From Oscillospiraceae bacterium (GTDB taxonomy: Bacteria > Bacillota > Clostridia > Oscillospirales > Ruminococcaceae), in NCBI GenBank assembly GCA_021201135.1, contig JAJQGT010000025.1:50313-114312 (forward strand): DNA of 64,000 nucleotides, in the 5' to 3' direction. Below, one piece after another: positions 23,861 through 31,252 of this stretch. The position numbers were made by a program, and so were the translations under genes. Each line of letters starts with the position of its first letter. Position 1 is the stretch's first letter. Below the pieces are notes generated by a model that did no database searches, was not told the DNA's origin, and worked only from the letters and a program-made list of their open reading frames with translations.

Positions 23861-24376
23861 ATGACTAACAGCTACTTCACCTCTGGCGCAAAGCAATTAG
23901 CCCATATGAACGGAGTTTTGTTATGGGATAGAGACAAACTAACCGAAATGTTAGAGAAGGTCACGCCGGAAATTCAAAACGATGTTGCTACAGCAGAACC
24001 TTCAAATTTAAATGCCAAGGCGATTGATTTGGATAGCATTGAAGGCTTGTTGCAGAGGGAAACGGAAATCCAAAGGAATAACGAAAGTGTTAGTGTTCCT
24101 AAAACTTATGGTACAGATAATACAACAGAAAGAGCTATAGAAGCTGTTGTAGAAGCAGGACAAGCTTCAGCCTCGTTCCTTCAAAGAAGATTAAAATTAA
24201 GCTACGCCCGAGCCGCCCGCACCATGGACGAGCTCGAAGCGATGGGCATCGTCGGTCCCGCCGACGGAGCAAAGCCGAGGCAGGTCTTAATGACCAAGGC
24301 ACAGTGGCTTGAGCGGAGAGCGATGATTGGTGCTGGAGCAGGCGGACAGGCTTCGAATGATGATAGTGAGGAATAA
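23861..24376 (+). CDS. C-terminal open part of Mrr-gamma protein (FtsK-gamma)
   Basis: 171 residues from the first ATG after the TAG. It carries the end of the Mrr domain (TNSYFTSGAKQLAHMNG, LLWDRDKLTEML), a 65-residue polar linker, and an FtsK gamma winged helix (about residues 90-155) nearly identical to that of FtsK. No convincing ribosome-binding site precedes this ATG, so it is better read as the continuation of the upstream frame than as an independent gene. Its last residues (GAGAGGQASNDDSEE) differ from the FtsK tail. Confidence 0.55.
   Translation: MTNSYFTSGAKQLAHMNGVLLWDRDKLTEMLEKVTPEIQNDVATAEPSNLNAKAIDLDSIEGLLQRETEIQRNNESVSVPKTYGTDNTTERAIEAVVEAGQASASFLQRRLKLSYARAARTMDELEAMGIVGPADGAKPRQVLMTKAQWLERRAMIGAGAGGQASNDDSEE
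24128..24330 (+). repeat. FtsK-gamma coding segment, duplicated copy
   Basis: Gap-free match to 22114-22316. The first part uses AT-rich synonymous codons like the rest of the cassette. From about 24202 on it switches to the GC-rich sequence of resident ftsK. The switch marks a likely recombination joint. Confidence 0.9.
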
Positions 24377-24389
24377 TTAAGAGAAATTC

Positions 24390-25379
24390 ATGCCCAAAAC
24401 CCATCGCAGGCGCAGGCCTGCTAAAAAGAGAAAACAGAACAGATTAAATCTTGCGGCGGCGTTGGTGCTGTTGTGCTCGCTGTTTATAATCTACGTCGGC
24501 GTTGACCACTTCTTTATAGAGCCGCAGGTTGCTGACACCGATTCGGACGGCTCGGTTACCACTTCGGCGGCTTCGTCGGACGAGACCGTAGCGCCGGTTG
24601 CGGACGGGAGCTGTGCCACGGTGTACTTTATCAACGTCGGGCAGGGCGATTGCGAGCTGATAGTCGCCGACGACGGCACAACGATGCTCATCGACGGCGG
24701 CGAATCGGACTATGGCGACACGGTGGTCGCATACCTCGGTGAACTCGGAATCACCAGGCTTGACTATGTCGTGGGGACGCACCCTCATTCCGACCACATC
24801 GGCGGGCTTCGCAAGGTCATCTCCTCCGACATCGAAATCGGCGAGGTCATCATGCCGGAAATTCCCGACGATTATGTCCCGACGACCAACTCCTATGAAA
24901 AGCTTCTCGAAGCTATCGAGAAGAAGGGCTGTCATCTGTATGCCGCCGAGGACGAAACCATCGCGTTCGGAAGCGGGACGCTCAGGATAATCGTGCCCGA
25001 CTATTCCGAGGACGAGCTCAACAACTATTCGATAGTGATAAGATTTGATTTTGGGAGCAGTTCGTTTTTGTTCACCGGAGACATCGAGAAGCTGATTGAG
25101 ACCCAGCTTGTCGAAAGCGGAGTTGATCTGGACGTCGACGTATTGAAGGTCGCGCACCACGGGAGCTCGACTTCATCGTCCTATGCCTTCCTTGATGCCG
25201 TCACGCCGGAATATTGCGTCATAGAATGCGGCGACAACAGCTATAACCATCCGAATTCGGATGTTGTTGATAGATTAGAGCTTTATACCGAAAATATTTA
25301 CAGAACCGATATCGACGGAACGGTCATCTTTTCTTGCACCGGTTCCGGCTTTAGTATCGAGACTGAGAGCGGAGGATAA
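24390..25379 (+). CDS. ComEC/Rec2-related MBL-fold hydrolase, membrane-anchored
   Basis: 329 residues: basic N-terminus, one membrane helix (about 20-42), a Thr/Ser/Asp linker, then a metallo-beta-lactamase domain with FINVGQGDCELI, GTHPHSDHIGGL (the HxHxDH metal site), FTGDIE and VAHHGSSTSS. This is the extracellular hydrolase form related to the C-terminal ComEC domain, probably acting on nucleic acid or nucleotides at the cell surface. It opens an operon with DUF3006 immediately downstream, a common partner of this hydrolase. Confidence 0.88.
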   Translation: MPKTHRRRRPAKKRKQNRLNLAAALVLLCSLFIIYVGVDHFFIEPQVADTDSDGSVTTSAASSDETVAPVADGSCATVYFINVGQGDCELIVADDGTTMLIDGGESDYGDTVVAYLGELGITRLDYVVGTHPHSDHIGGLRKVISSDIEIGEVIMPEIPDDYVPTTNSYEKLLEAIEKKGCHLYAAEDETIAFGSGTLRIIVPDYSEDELNNYSIVIRFDFGSSSFLFTGDIEKLIETQLVESGVDLDVDVLKVAHHGSSTSSSYAFLDAVTPEYCVIECGDNSYNHPNSDVVDRLELYTENIYRTDIDGTVIFSCTGSGFSIETESGG

Positions 25380-25382
25380 AAT

Positions 25383-25610
25383 ATGTTCATGACCATTGAA
25401 AGATTTGAAGGGGACAAGGTCATCCTTGAAATTGGCAAGGAATACCGTCTGACGGGACCCAAGTCGGACATGCCCGAGGGCGCCTGTGAGGGCGACATTG
25501 TCGAGTATGTCGAGAGCGAAGGCAAATTTGTAGTTCATAAGCTTCTTACGGAGGTTCGCCGCGAAACAATGAAGAAAATGCAGGATAAACTTTTCGAACA
25601 CAGGGGGTGA
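25383..25610 (+). CDS. DUF3006 family protein
   Basis: 75-residue small beta-rich protein. MTIERFEGDKVILEIGKEYR followed by MPEGACEGDIVEY fits DUF3006, which regularly accompanies ComEC-like hydrolases; its function is unknown. AGCGGAGGA precedes the ATG, 3 bases after the hydrolase stop. Confidence 0.82.
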   Translation: MFMTIERFEGDKVILEIGKEYRLTGPKSDMPEGACEGDIVEYVESEGKFVVHKLLTEVRRETMKKMQDKLFEHRG

Positions 25611-25616
25611 AGAGGA

Positions 25617-26495
25617 TTGAATACTTCATCGGACCTTTTCGACTTGATAAGGGAAAGGGAAAAGACCGCCTCGAAGGGGCACAAAAAAATTGCCGAGTAT
25701 ATCCTCGACCACTATGACAAGGCGGAATATCTGACTGCGGCGAAGCTTGGCGAATGCGTCGGGGTGAGCGAATCGACGGTTGTAAGGCTTGCTTCCGACC
25801 TCGGCTTTTCGGGATATCCGGAATTCCAGAAATCCCTCAGAGAAGCCGCCAGAAACAAGTTGACTGCCGTTCAGAGAATCGAGCAAAGTAGGCTCAGCCC
25901 CGAGGACGTTTTCAGCAAGGTTCTGAAAAACGACATCGAGCACATCCGCCGCACCCTCGAGGAGACCGACGAAAAGAACTTCAATTCTGCGGTCGACAGC
26001 ATCATAAACGCAAAACACATCTACATACTGGGAGTCCGGAGCTCGGCGGCTCTGGCGTCCTTCATGGGCTACTACTTCCAGCTTATGCGCCCCGATGTCG
26101 TGACACTTCGGCAGGGGAGCAGATCTGAGCTTTTCGAGCAGCTCATGCGCCTCGGCGAGGGCGACCTTCTTATCGGAATCTCCTTCCCACGGTATTCGCG
26201 CCAGACGGTTCAGGCTCTTGCCTATGCCAAGAAGAAGGGTGCGGAAACCCTCGCCATCACCGACAGCCTCGATTCGCCGATTGCCGAGAATGCGGGAAAT
26301 GTTCTTCTGGCACGCTCGGATATGGTTTCGTTCGTCGATTCGCTCGTCGCGCCGATGAGTCTGATTAACGCCCTTATCGCGGCGGTTTCGCTCAAAAATC
26401 ACGAGGAAGTCGAGAAGAGCTTTGCGATACTCGAGGAAATCTGGGACGAATACGACGTCTACCAGAAGAGCGAGGACGGAAACCGTGGCGTCTAA
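25617..26495 (+). CDS. MurR/RpiR family transcriptional regulator
   Basis: 292 residues. N-terminal RpiR helix-turn-helix (about 1-80: KKIAEYILDHYDKAEYLTAA, CVGVSESTVVRLASDLGFSG YPEFQ) and a SIS sugar-phosphate-binding domain (about 120-250: IYILGVRSSAALASFMGYYF, LLIGISFPRYSRQTVQALAY). The family senses phosphosugars to control sugar or cell-wall metabolism. TTG start with GGGGGTGAAGAGGA ahead. Its end overlaps the next gene by 11 bases. The target cannot be told from context. Confidence 0.9.
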   Translation: MNTSSDLFDLIREREKTASKGHKKIAEYILDHYDKAEYLTAAKLGECVGVSESTVVRLASDLGFSGYPEFQKSLREAARNKLTAVQRIEQSRLSPEDVFSKVLKNDIEHIRRTLEETDEKNFNSAVDSIINAKHIYILGVRSSAALASFMGYYFQLMRPDVVTLRQGSRSELFEQLMRLGEGDLLIGISFPRYSRQTVQALAYAKKKGAETLAITDSLDSPIAENAGNVLLARSDMVSFVDSLVAPMSLINALIAAVSLKNHEEVEKSFAILEEIWDEYDVYQKSEDGNRGV

Positions 26496-27741
26496 CAGAA
26501 TAAATTCTGACATACTGATAATCGGCGGCGGTGCGGCAGGGATGTTTGCGGGCGCAAGGCTTTCAGAAATGGGCATAAGAGCGACCGTTCTTGAGCCGAC
26601 CGGGCAAACGCTTCGGAAGCTTCGAATCAGCGGCAAGGGCAGATGCAACTTAACGAACAACTGCACTGTCGAGCAGGTCATGAAAAACGTCATGCGAAAC
26701 CCGAAGTTTCTCTACAGCGCCCTTGACAATCTGTCCCCGCAGGACACGATGGCGTGGTTTGAATCGCACGGCGTGCCCTTGAAGACCGAGCGCGGCGGGA
26801 GAGTCTTCCCCATAAGCGACAAGGCTTCGGACGTTGCGGCGGCACTTGAAAAAAGCGATGTCAGAATCATAAAAGACAGAGCCGTTAAGATTCTTACCGA
26901 AAACGGCAGAGTTACGGGAGTTAGGGGCGAGCACGGCGAATACAAAGCCGATGCAGTGATTTTAGCGACCGGCGGCAAGAGCTATCCGAAAACCGGCTCG
27001 ACCGGCGACGGATATAAGCTTGCAGGCGATTTGGGACACACAATCTCCGAGCCGAAGGCTTCGCTTGTCCCGATTGAGACGAAAGAACACTTTTCCGAAG
27101 AGCTCTGGGGCTTTACCGTAAAGAACGTGACCCTCTCACTGTACGGCAATAAGAAAAAGCCGATTTACACGGAGCTCGGCGAGATGACTTTCCAGAGATA
27201 CGGGATTGCGGGACCGCTTTCGTTATCCGCATCATGCTATATTGATGATAAAACTGACTATAAGATAGTGATAGACTTAAAGCCCGGGCTCAGTATGGAA
27301 CAGCTTACGAAGCGAATCCAGAGGGACTTCGACGAAACGTCGAACACGCCCTTTGGGGAGTCGCTCGGTCGGCTTTTTCCGAAGGAACTCCGAGCGGGCA
27401 TGGTTCGCCTTTCGGAAATCCCGCAGGACAAGCCCTGCAACCAGATTACAAGAGAAGAAAAAGAACGGCTTGCTCGCCTCACAAAGAACCTGACCCTCAC
27501 GGTAACAAGACTTCGTCCGATAGAAGAGGGCATCGTCACCCGAGGCGGAGTTAAAACCGGTGAAATCAACCCGAAAACGATGGAATCGAAAATCGTTTCG
27601 GGACTCTACTTTGCGGGAGAAATTATCGACTGCGACGCCATGACGGGCGGATATAATTTGCAGATAGCGTTTGCGACGGCGGAAACTGCCGCCAGAGCGA
27701 TTTTAAATACAACACAGGATGGTGAAGCTACATGGGAATAA
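26485..27741 (+). CDS. HI0933-like FAD-dependent oxidoreductase (YhiN/YtfP family)
   Basis: 418-residue flavoprotein. N-terminal dinucleotide-binding motif ILIIGGGAAGMFAGARL, the family mark SGKGRCNLTNN, ATGGKSYPKTGSTGDGY in the middle, and the C-terminal FAGEIIDCDAMTGGYNLQIA. The family is widespread with no settled reaction. I start at the GTG at 26485, with GAGGA upstream, overlapping the regulator gene; the frame is open further up but that gives an arginine-rich tail unlike the family. Overlaps the cmk fusion by 10 bases. Confidence 0.88.
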   Translation: MASNRINSDILIIGGGAAGMFAGARLSEMGIRATVLEPTGQTLRKLRISGKGRCNLTNNCTVEQVMKNVMRNPKFLYSALDNLSPQDTMAWFESHGVPLKTERGGRVFPISDKASDVAAALEKSDVRIIKDRAVKILTENGRVTGVRGEHGEYKADAVILATGGKSYPKTGSTGDGYKLAGDLGHTISEPKASLVPIETKEHFSEELWGFTVKNVTLSLYGNKKKPIYTELGEMTFQRYGIAGPLSLSASCYIDDKTDYKIVIDLKPGLSMEQLTKRIQRDFDETSNTPFGESLGRLFPKELRAGMVRLSEIPQDKPCNQITREEKERLARLTKNLTLTVTRLRPIEEGIVTRGGVKTGEINPKTMESKIVSGLYFAGEIIDCDAMTGGYNLQIAFATAETAARAILNTTQDGEATWE

Positions 27742-29024
27742 GCATTGCGCTCGACGGACCGAGCGGTGCCGGAAAGTCGACAATAGCTAAGGAGGTCGCT
27801 CGTCGCCTTGGTTATGTCTATGTCGACACGGGCGCCCTCTATCGCTCAATCGGGCTCTACGCATACAGGCTCGGCAAAAAGACGAATGGCGCAAGCGAGG
27901 TTGTTCCGCTCCTTTCGGACATCAAGCTTGAGCTTAAGTATATAGACGGCACACAGCGGGTCATCCTGAACGGTGAGGACGTCTCCGAGGCGATAAGAGC
28001 CCCCGAGATAGCGATGGCGGCGTCGGGCGTTTCGGCAATTCCCGAGGTCCGCGAATTCCTGCTCGACTTGCAGAGAAACATGGCTGAAAAGTACAATATC
28101 GTCATGGACGGGCGGGACATCGGCACCGTAATCCTCCCGAATGCTCAGGTCAAGATTTTTATAACCGCTTCCGCAGAAGAGAGAGCCAACAGGCGCTTGA
28201 AAGAGCATCTTGCGAAGGGTCAGGAAATCTCGTACGAAGAGATTTTAAAAGAGATAAATGAGCGTGACTATAACGACTCCCACAGAGCGGCGGCACCCCT
28301 CAAAAAAGCCGATGACGCTTATGAACTCGACACCTCGAATCTCGACATTGACGGCGCAGTCTCGGCTGTGCTCGGGATTGTCGACGAGAAGATGAACGCT
28401 CTTCGACCGGCTCCGAAGATGGCGCCGCCTGTCAACCGCTTCTTTTACAGACTCGTCCGGTGGATAGCCCTCTTAATCCTGAGAATACCGATGAAAATTG
28501 AGCACGAAGGGCTTGAGAACATCCCGAAAACCGGCTCATATATCGTCGCCCCGAATCACCACACGCTTATGGACCCTGTCGCCGTCAGCGTCAAGATTCC
28601 GAACATCTCGGCGTATATGGTCAAGGATGATGTTTTCAAAGTCAAGATATTGCATATCCTTAAGATATTCCACGCATTTCCCGTGAAGCGCGGGACGAGC
28701 GACAGGTCGGCAATCAAGACCTCTCTTGACTATTTGGAGCGAGGATATAACCTCACCATCTTCCCCGAGGGGACACGCTCAAAGGATGGCAAGCTCGGCG
28801 CATTCAAGAGCGGCGTTGTGTTCGTTGCGAGCGAGGCAAATGCCGATGTTCTGCCTGTCGGAATAACGCTTAAGAGAACCAGGCTCGGAAGAAAGCACCT
28901 CATCGTCCGCTATGGCAAGCTGATTCCGTATTATAAAGTCAAGGTCAATTCGATGAGTTCAAGCGAGCTCAAGCACTCGAGGGACATAATCCTGAACGAA
29001 GTCAAGGGACTTATAGATGAATAA
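27732..29024 (+). CDS. cmk: Cytidylate kinase fused to lysophosphatidic acid acyltransferase (Cmk-PlsC)
   Basis: 430-residue fusion. Residues 1-220 are CMP kinase: P-loop DGPSGAGKST, DTGALYRSIG, VMDGRDIGTVI and ERDYNDSHR, making CDP from CMP. Residues 235-430 are a PlsC acyltransferase with a short hydrophobic helix, the NHHTLMDP block (NHxxxxD) and FPEGTRSKDG, which acylates lysophosphatidic acid at the membrane. In related Firmicutes these are often separate neighbouring genes. CDP/CTP is also needed for CDP-diacylglycerol, so the two activities serve one pathway. Overlaps ispH-rpsA by 8 bases. Confidence 0.92.
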   Translation: MGISIALDGPSGAGKSTIAKEVARRLGYVYVDTGALYRSIGLYAYRLGKKTNGASEVVPLLSDIKLELKYIDGTQRVILNGEDVSEAIRAPEIAMAASGVSAIPEVREFLLDLQRNMAEKYNIVMDGRDIGTVILPNAQVKIFITASAEERANRRLKEHLAKGQEISYEEILKEINERDYNDSHRAAAPLKKADDAYELDTSNLDIDGAVSAVLGIVDEKMNALRPAPKMAPPVNRFFYRLVRWIALLILRIPMKIEHEGLENIPKTGSYIVAPNHHTLMDPVAVSVKIPNISAYMVKDDVFKVKILHILKIFHAFPVKRGTSDRSAIKTSLDYLERGYNLTIFPEGTRSKDGKLGAFKSGVVFVASEANADVLPVGITLKRTRLGRKHLIVRYGKLIPYYKVKVNSMSSSELKHSRDIILNEVKGLIDE

Positions 29025-31047
29025 GAGCATTACGGTTGCGAAAACCGCCGGATTCTGCTTCGGAGTGGACAGGGCGGTGAAAATCGCTTACGAGACAGCA
29101 GACAAGCAGACGGGCAAAAAAATCTACACCCTCGGTCCTCTTATCCACAACCCGGCGGTTGTTGCGGATCTGGAGGAGCGGGGCATCGGCGTGATAAATT
29201 CGCCGTCCGAAGCCAAAGAGGGCGACACGGTTATCATCCGTTCGCACGGTGTCGGCAGGGCTGTCTTCGACGAGCTTAAAGACAGGGGAGTAAACATAGT
29301 CGACGCCACCTGCCCGTTCGTCACGAAGATTCATAAGCTCGTGGCGGAGCGAACGGCTAAGGGCGAGCTCGTACTCATAGCCGGAGACAAAGAGCACCCG
29401 GAGGTTCAGGGAATCCTCGGCTGGACAGAAAGCTCCGCTGTCTGCGACAATTCCGGCGAAGGTGACGCCGAAGTCTTCCCGAATTGCGTTGAGCTTGTTA
29501 AGCTTCTTAGAAAGAATTGTGAAAAATCAAAAAAAGGTGTTGCAATTCTTTCTCAAACAACTTATAATATAGTAATGTGGAATCAGTGTATAAGGGCGAT
29601 CTCGGAATTTTCCGCCGAAGATGTCACTGTTTACGACACCATCTGCACGGCTACCGAAAAACGGCAGTCGGAGGCGGAGAGTCTTTCCCGCAAATGTGAT
29701 ACGATGCTGATTATTGGCGGGCGCAACAGCTCAAACACAAAAAAGCTGTACGATATTTGCTCGGCTAACTCAAAGTGCTTTCTTATCGAAGATTCGCGAG
29801 AGCTCAAGGACATTGATTTTTCTAAAGCGAAATCCGTAGGGATTTCGGCCGGCGCATCAACTCCGGCATATATCATTGAGGAGGTAAAAAAAGACATGAC
29901 TGAGATTTTGTCAAACGAGGAAGAGTTCAACTTCGAAGAAGCGATGGAACAAAGCCTCAAGAAAATATATACCGGAAAGAGAGTAAGCGGCGTAGTTACA
30001 GCTGTCAACAGCACTGAAGTTATAGTTGATATCGGCACCAAGCATACCGGATATATTCCCCTGTCCGAGCTTTCGGCGGACCCCAACGCCAAGCCCGAGG
30101 ACGTAGTCAAGGTCGGCGACACCATCGACGTAATCGTCACCAAGCTCAACGACGTAGAGGGCATTGCAATGCTTTCGAAGAAGCAGGTAGATGCTCAGAA
30201 GGGCTATGACGATGTCAAGAAGGCTTATGAGAGCGGCGAGGTTCTCACAGGCACAGTCACCAACATCATCAAGGGCGGCGTTATCGTCACCTGCAACGGC
30301 ATGAGAGTCTTCGTTCCCGCATCCCAGACCGGTGTGAGAGCGGCTGATTCCATGGACACTCTTCTCAAGAAGGAAGTTCGTTTCAAGATTATCGAGCTCA
30401 ACGAGCAGAGAAAGAGAGCTGTCGGTTCCATCAGAAAGGTAACAGCCGAGGAGAGAGCTCAGCGCAGAGAAGCATTCTTCGAGACCGCAGAGGTCGGACA
30501 GACCGTTATGGGCGAAGTCAAGTCCATCACCGACTACGGAGTATTCGCTGATGTCGGCGGAGTTGACGGACTTGTCAGAAGAATGGATCTTACATGGGCA
30601 AGAATCAAGCATCCTTCGGACGTTGTTTCCGTTGGCGACCACATCGAGGTCACCATCAAGGACATCGACAAGGAGACCGGCAAGGTTTCTCTCGTTTACA
30701 AGAAGACCGAGGACAACCCTTGGGTCATCTTCGAGAAGAACTATTCTGTCGGACAGACTGTTGAAGTAAAGATTGTTTCAATCACCGGCTTCGGAGCATT
30801 CGCTCAGATTATCCCCGGCATCGACGGACTTATCCACATTTCCCAGATTGCCAACCAGAGAGTCGCAAACGTTGCTGACTTCCTCGCTGTCGGCGATGTA
30901 GTCAAGGCAAAGATTACCGATTGCGATATCGCTAACAAGAGAGTAAGCCTTTCCATCAGAGCTCTTCTCCCCGAGGGAGAATACAAGCCCGCAAAGGAGA
31001 CCGCTCCCGCTGAGGACGAAGCCGAAGAGGCTGAGACTGAGGAATAA
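29017..31047 (+). CDS. ispH-rpsA: IspH (HMBPP reductase) fused to ribosomal protein S1
   Basis: 676-residue fusion known from Clostridia. Residues 1-285 are IspH with its three iron-sulfur cysteines in AGFCFGVDRA, DATCPFVTKIH and YDTICTATEKRQ; it makes IPP and DMAPP in the MEP pathway. Residues about 320-660 hold four S1 RNA-binding domains (GVVTAVNSTEVIVDIGTKHT..., GTVTNIIKGGVIVTC..., GEVKSITDYGVFADVGGVDG..., VKIVSITGFGAFAQIIPGID...), followed by an acidic tail. Codon use becomes more optimised in the S1 half, consistent with high expression of S1. Ends the operon; a terminator follows. Confidence 0.94.
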   Translation: MNKSITVAKTAGFCFGVDRAVKIAYETADKQTGKKIYTLGPLIHNPAVVADLEERGIGVINSPSEAKEGDTVIIRSHGVGRAVFDELKDRGVNIVDATCPFVTKIHKLVAERTAKGELVLIAGDKEHPEVQGILGWTESSAVCDNSGEGDAEVFPNCVELVKLLRKNCEKSKKGVAILSQTTYNIVMWNQCIRAISEFSAEDVTVYDTICTATEKRQSEAESLSRKCDTMLIIGGRNSSNTKKLYDICSANSKCFLIEDSRELKDIDFSKAKSVGISAGASTPAYIIEEVKKDMTEILSNEEEFNFEEAMEQSLKKIYTGKRVSGVVTAVNSTEVIVDIGTKHTGYIPLSELSADPNAKPEDVVKVGDTIDVIVTKLNDVEGIAMLSKKQVDAQKGYDDVKKAYESGEVLTGTVTNIIKGGVIVTCNGMRVFVPASQTGVRAADSMDTLLKKEVRFKIIELNEQRKRAVGSIRKVTAEERAQRREAFFETAEVGQTVMGEVKSITDYGVFADVGGVDGLVRRMDLTWARIKHPSDVVSVGDHIEVTIKDIDKETGKVSLVYKKTEDNPWVIFEKNYSVGQTVEVKIVSITGFGAFAQIIPGIDGLIHISQIANQRVANVADFLAVGDVVKAKITDCDIANKRVSLSIRALLPEGEYKPAKETAPAEDEAEEAETEE

Positions 31048-31083
31048 TTCAATATTTCCTACACGTTTGTATAATGTACATTC

Positions 31084-31115
31084 AACAGGCGGCGTTCTTG
31101 CCGCCTGTTTTTTGT
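31084..31115 (+). terminator. Rho-independent terminator of ispH-rpsA operon
   Basis: AACAGGCGGC / GCCGCCTGTT perfect 10-base stem, GTTCTT loop, then TTTTTG. Confidence 0.9.
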
Positions 31116-31166
31116 ACATGCAGTACCCGAAAAGATTAAAAATCCATTACAAATTTCCATACCCTC

Positions 31167-31195
31167 TTAACATCCGCCGAGATTTGTGCTATAAT
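31167..31195 (+). promoter_or_regulatory. Sigma-A-type promoter for the PBP gene
   Basis: TTAACA (31167-31172) and TATAAT (31190-31195), spacer 17, about 57 bases before the GTG start. Confidence 0.65.
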
Positions 31196-31252
31196 AGCAT
31201 GTAACAGCTTCACAATACCACCCGTGTTAGGTTTCAAGAGAGGAGAAGTGCT

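Larger units (their letters stand above)
22382..24376 (+). pseudogene. Membrane-anchored Mrr-type nuclease fused to FtsK-gamma domain, split by an in-frame TAG
   Basis: One continuous frame of 665 codons broken by TAG at 23840-23842. Before it (486 aa): two membrane helices (about 10-29, 42-64), two tandem copies of a module (about 110-172 and 244-305), a coiled coil (350-410), and the start of an Mrr_cat nuclease domain with catalytic GDQGVD and QCKCY. After it, in the same frame: CHIGVVMTNSYFTSGAKQLA, the expected end of the Mrr domain, a linker, then a full FtsK gamma domain. Start is GTG 22382. The gene is AT-rich and lies directly behind ftsK. It could be a nonsense-inactivated gene, a suppressed amber, or an assembly error. 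Confidence 0.8.

Noticed and set aside
25626..26693. 355-codon minus-strand open frame
   Set aside because: Antisense to the RpiR regulator and the flavoprotein gene, both with clear family motifs. No ribosome-binding site or domain.
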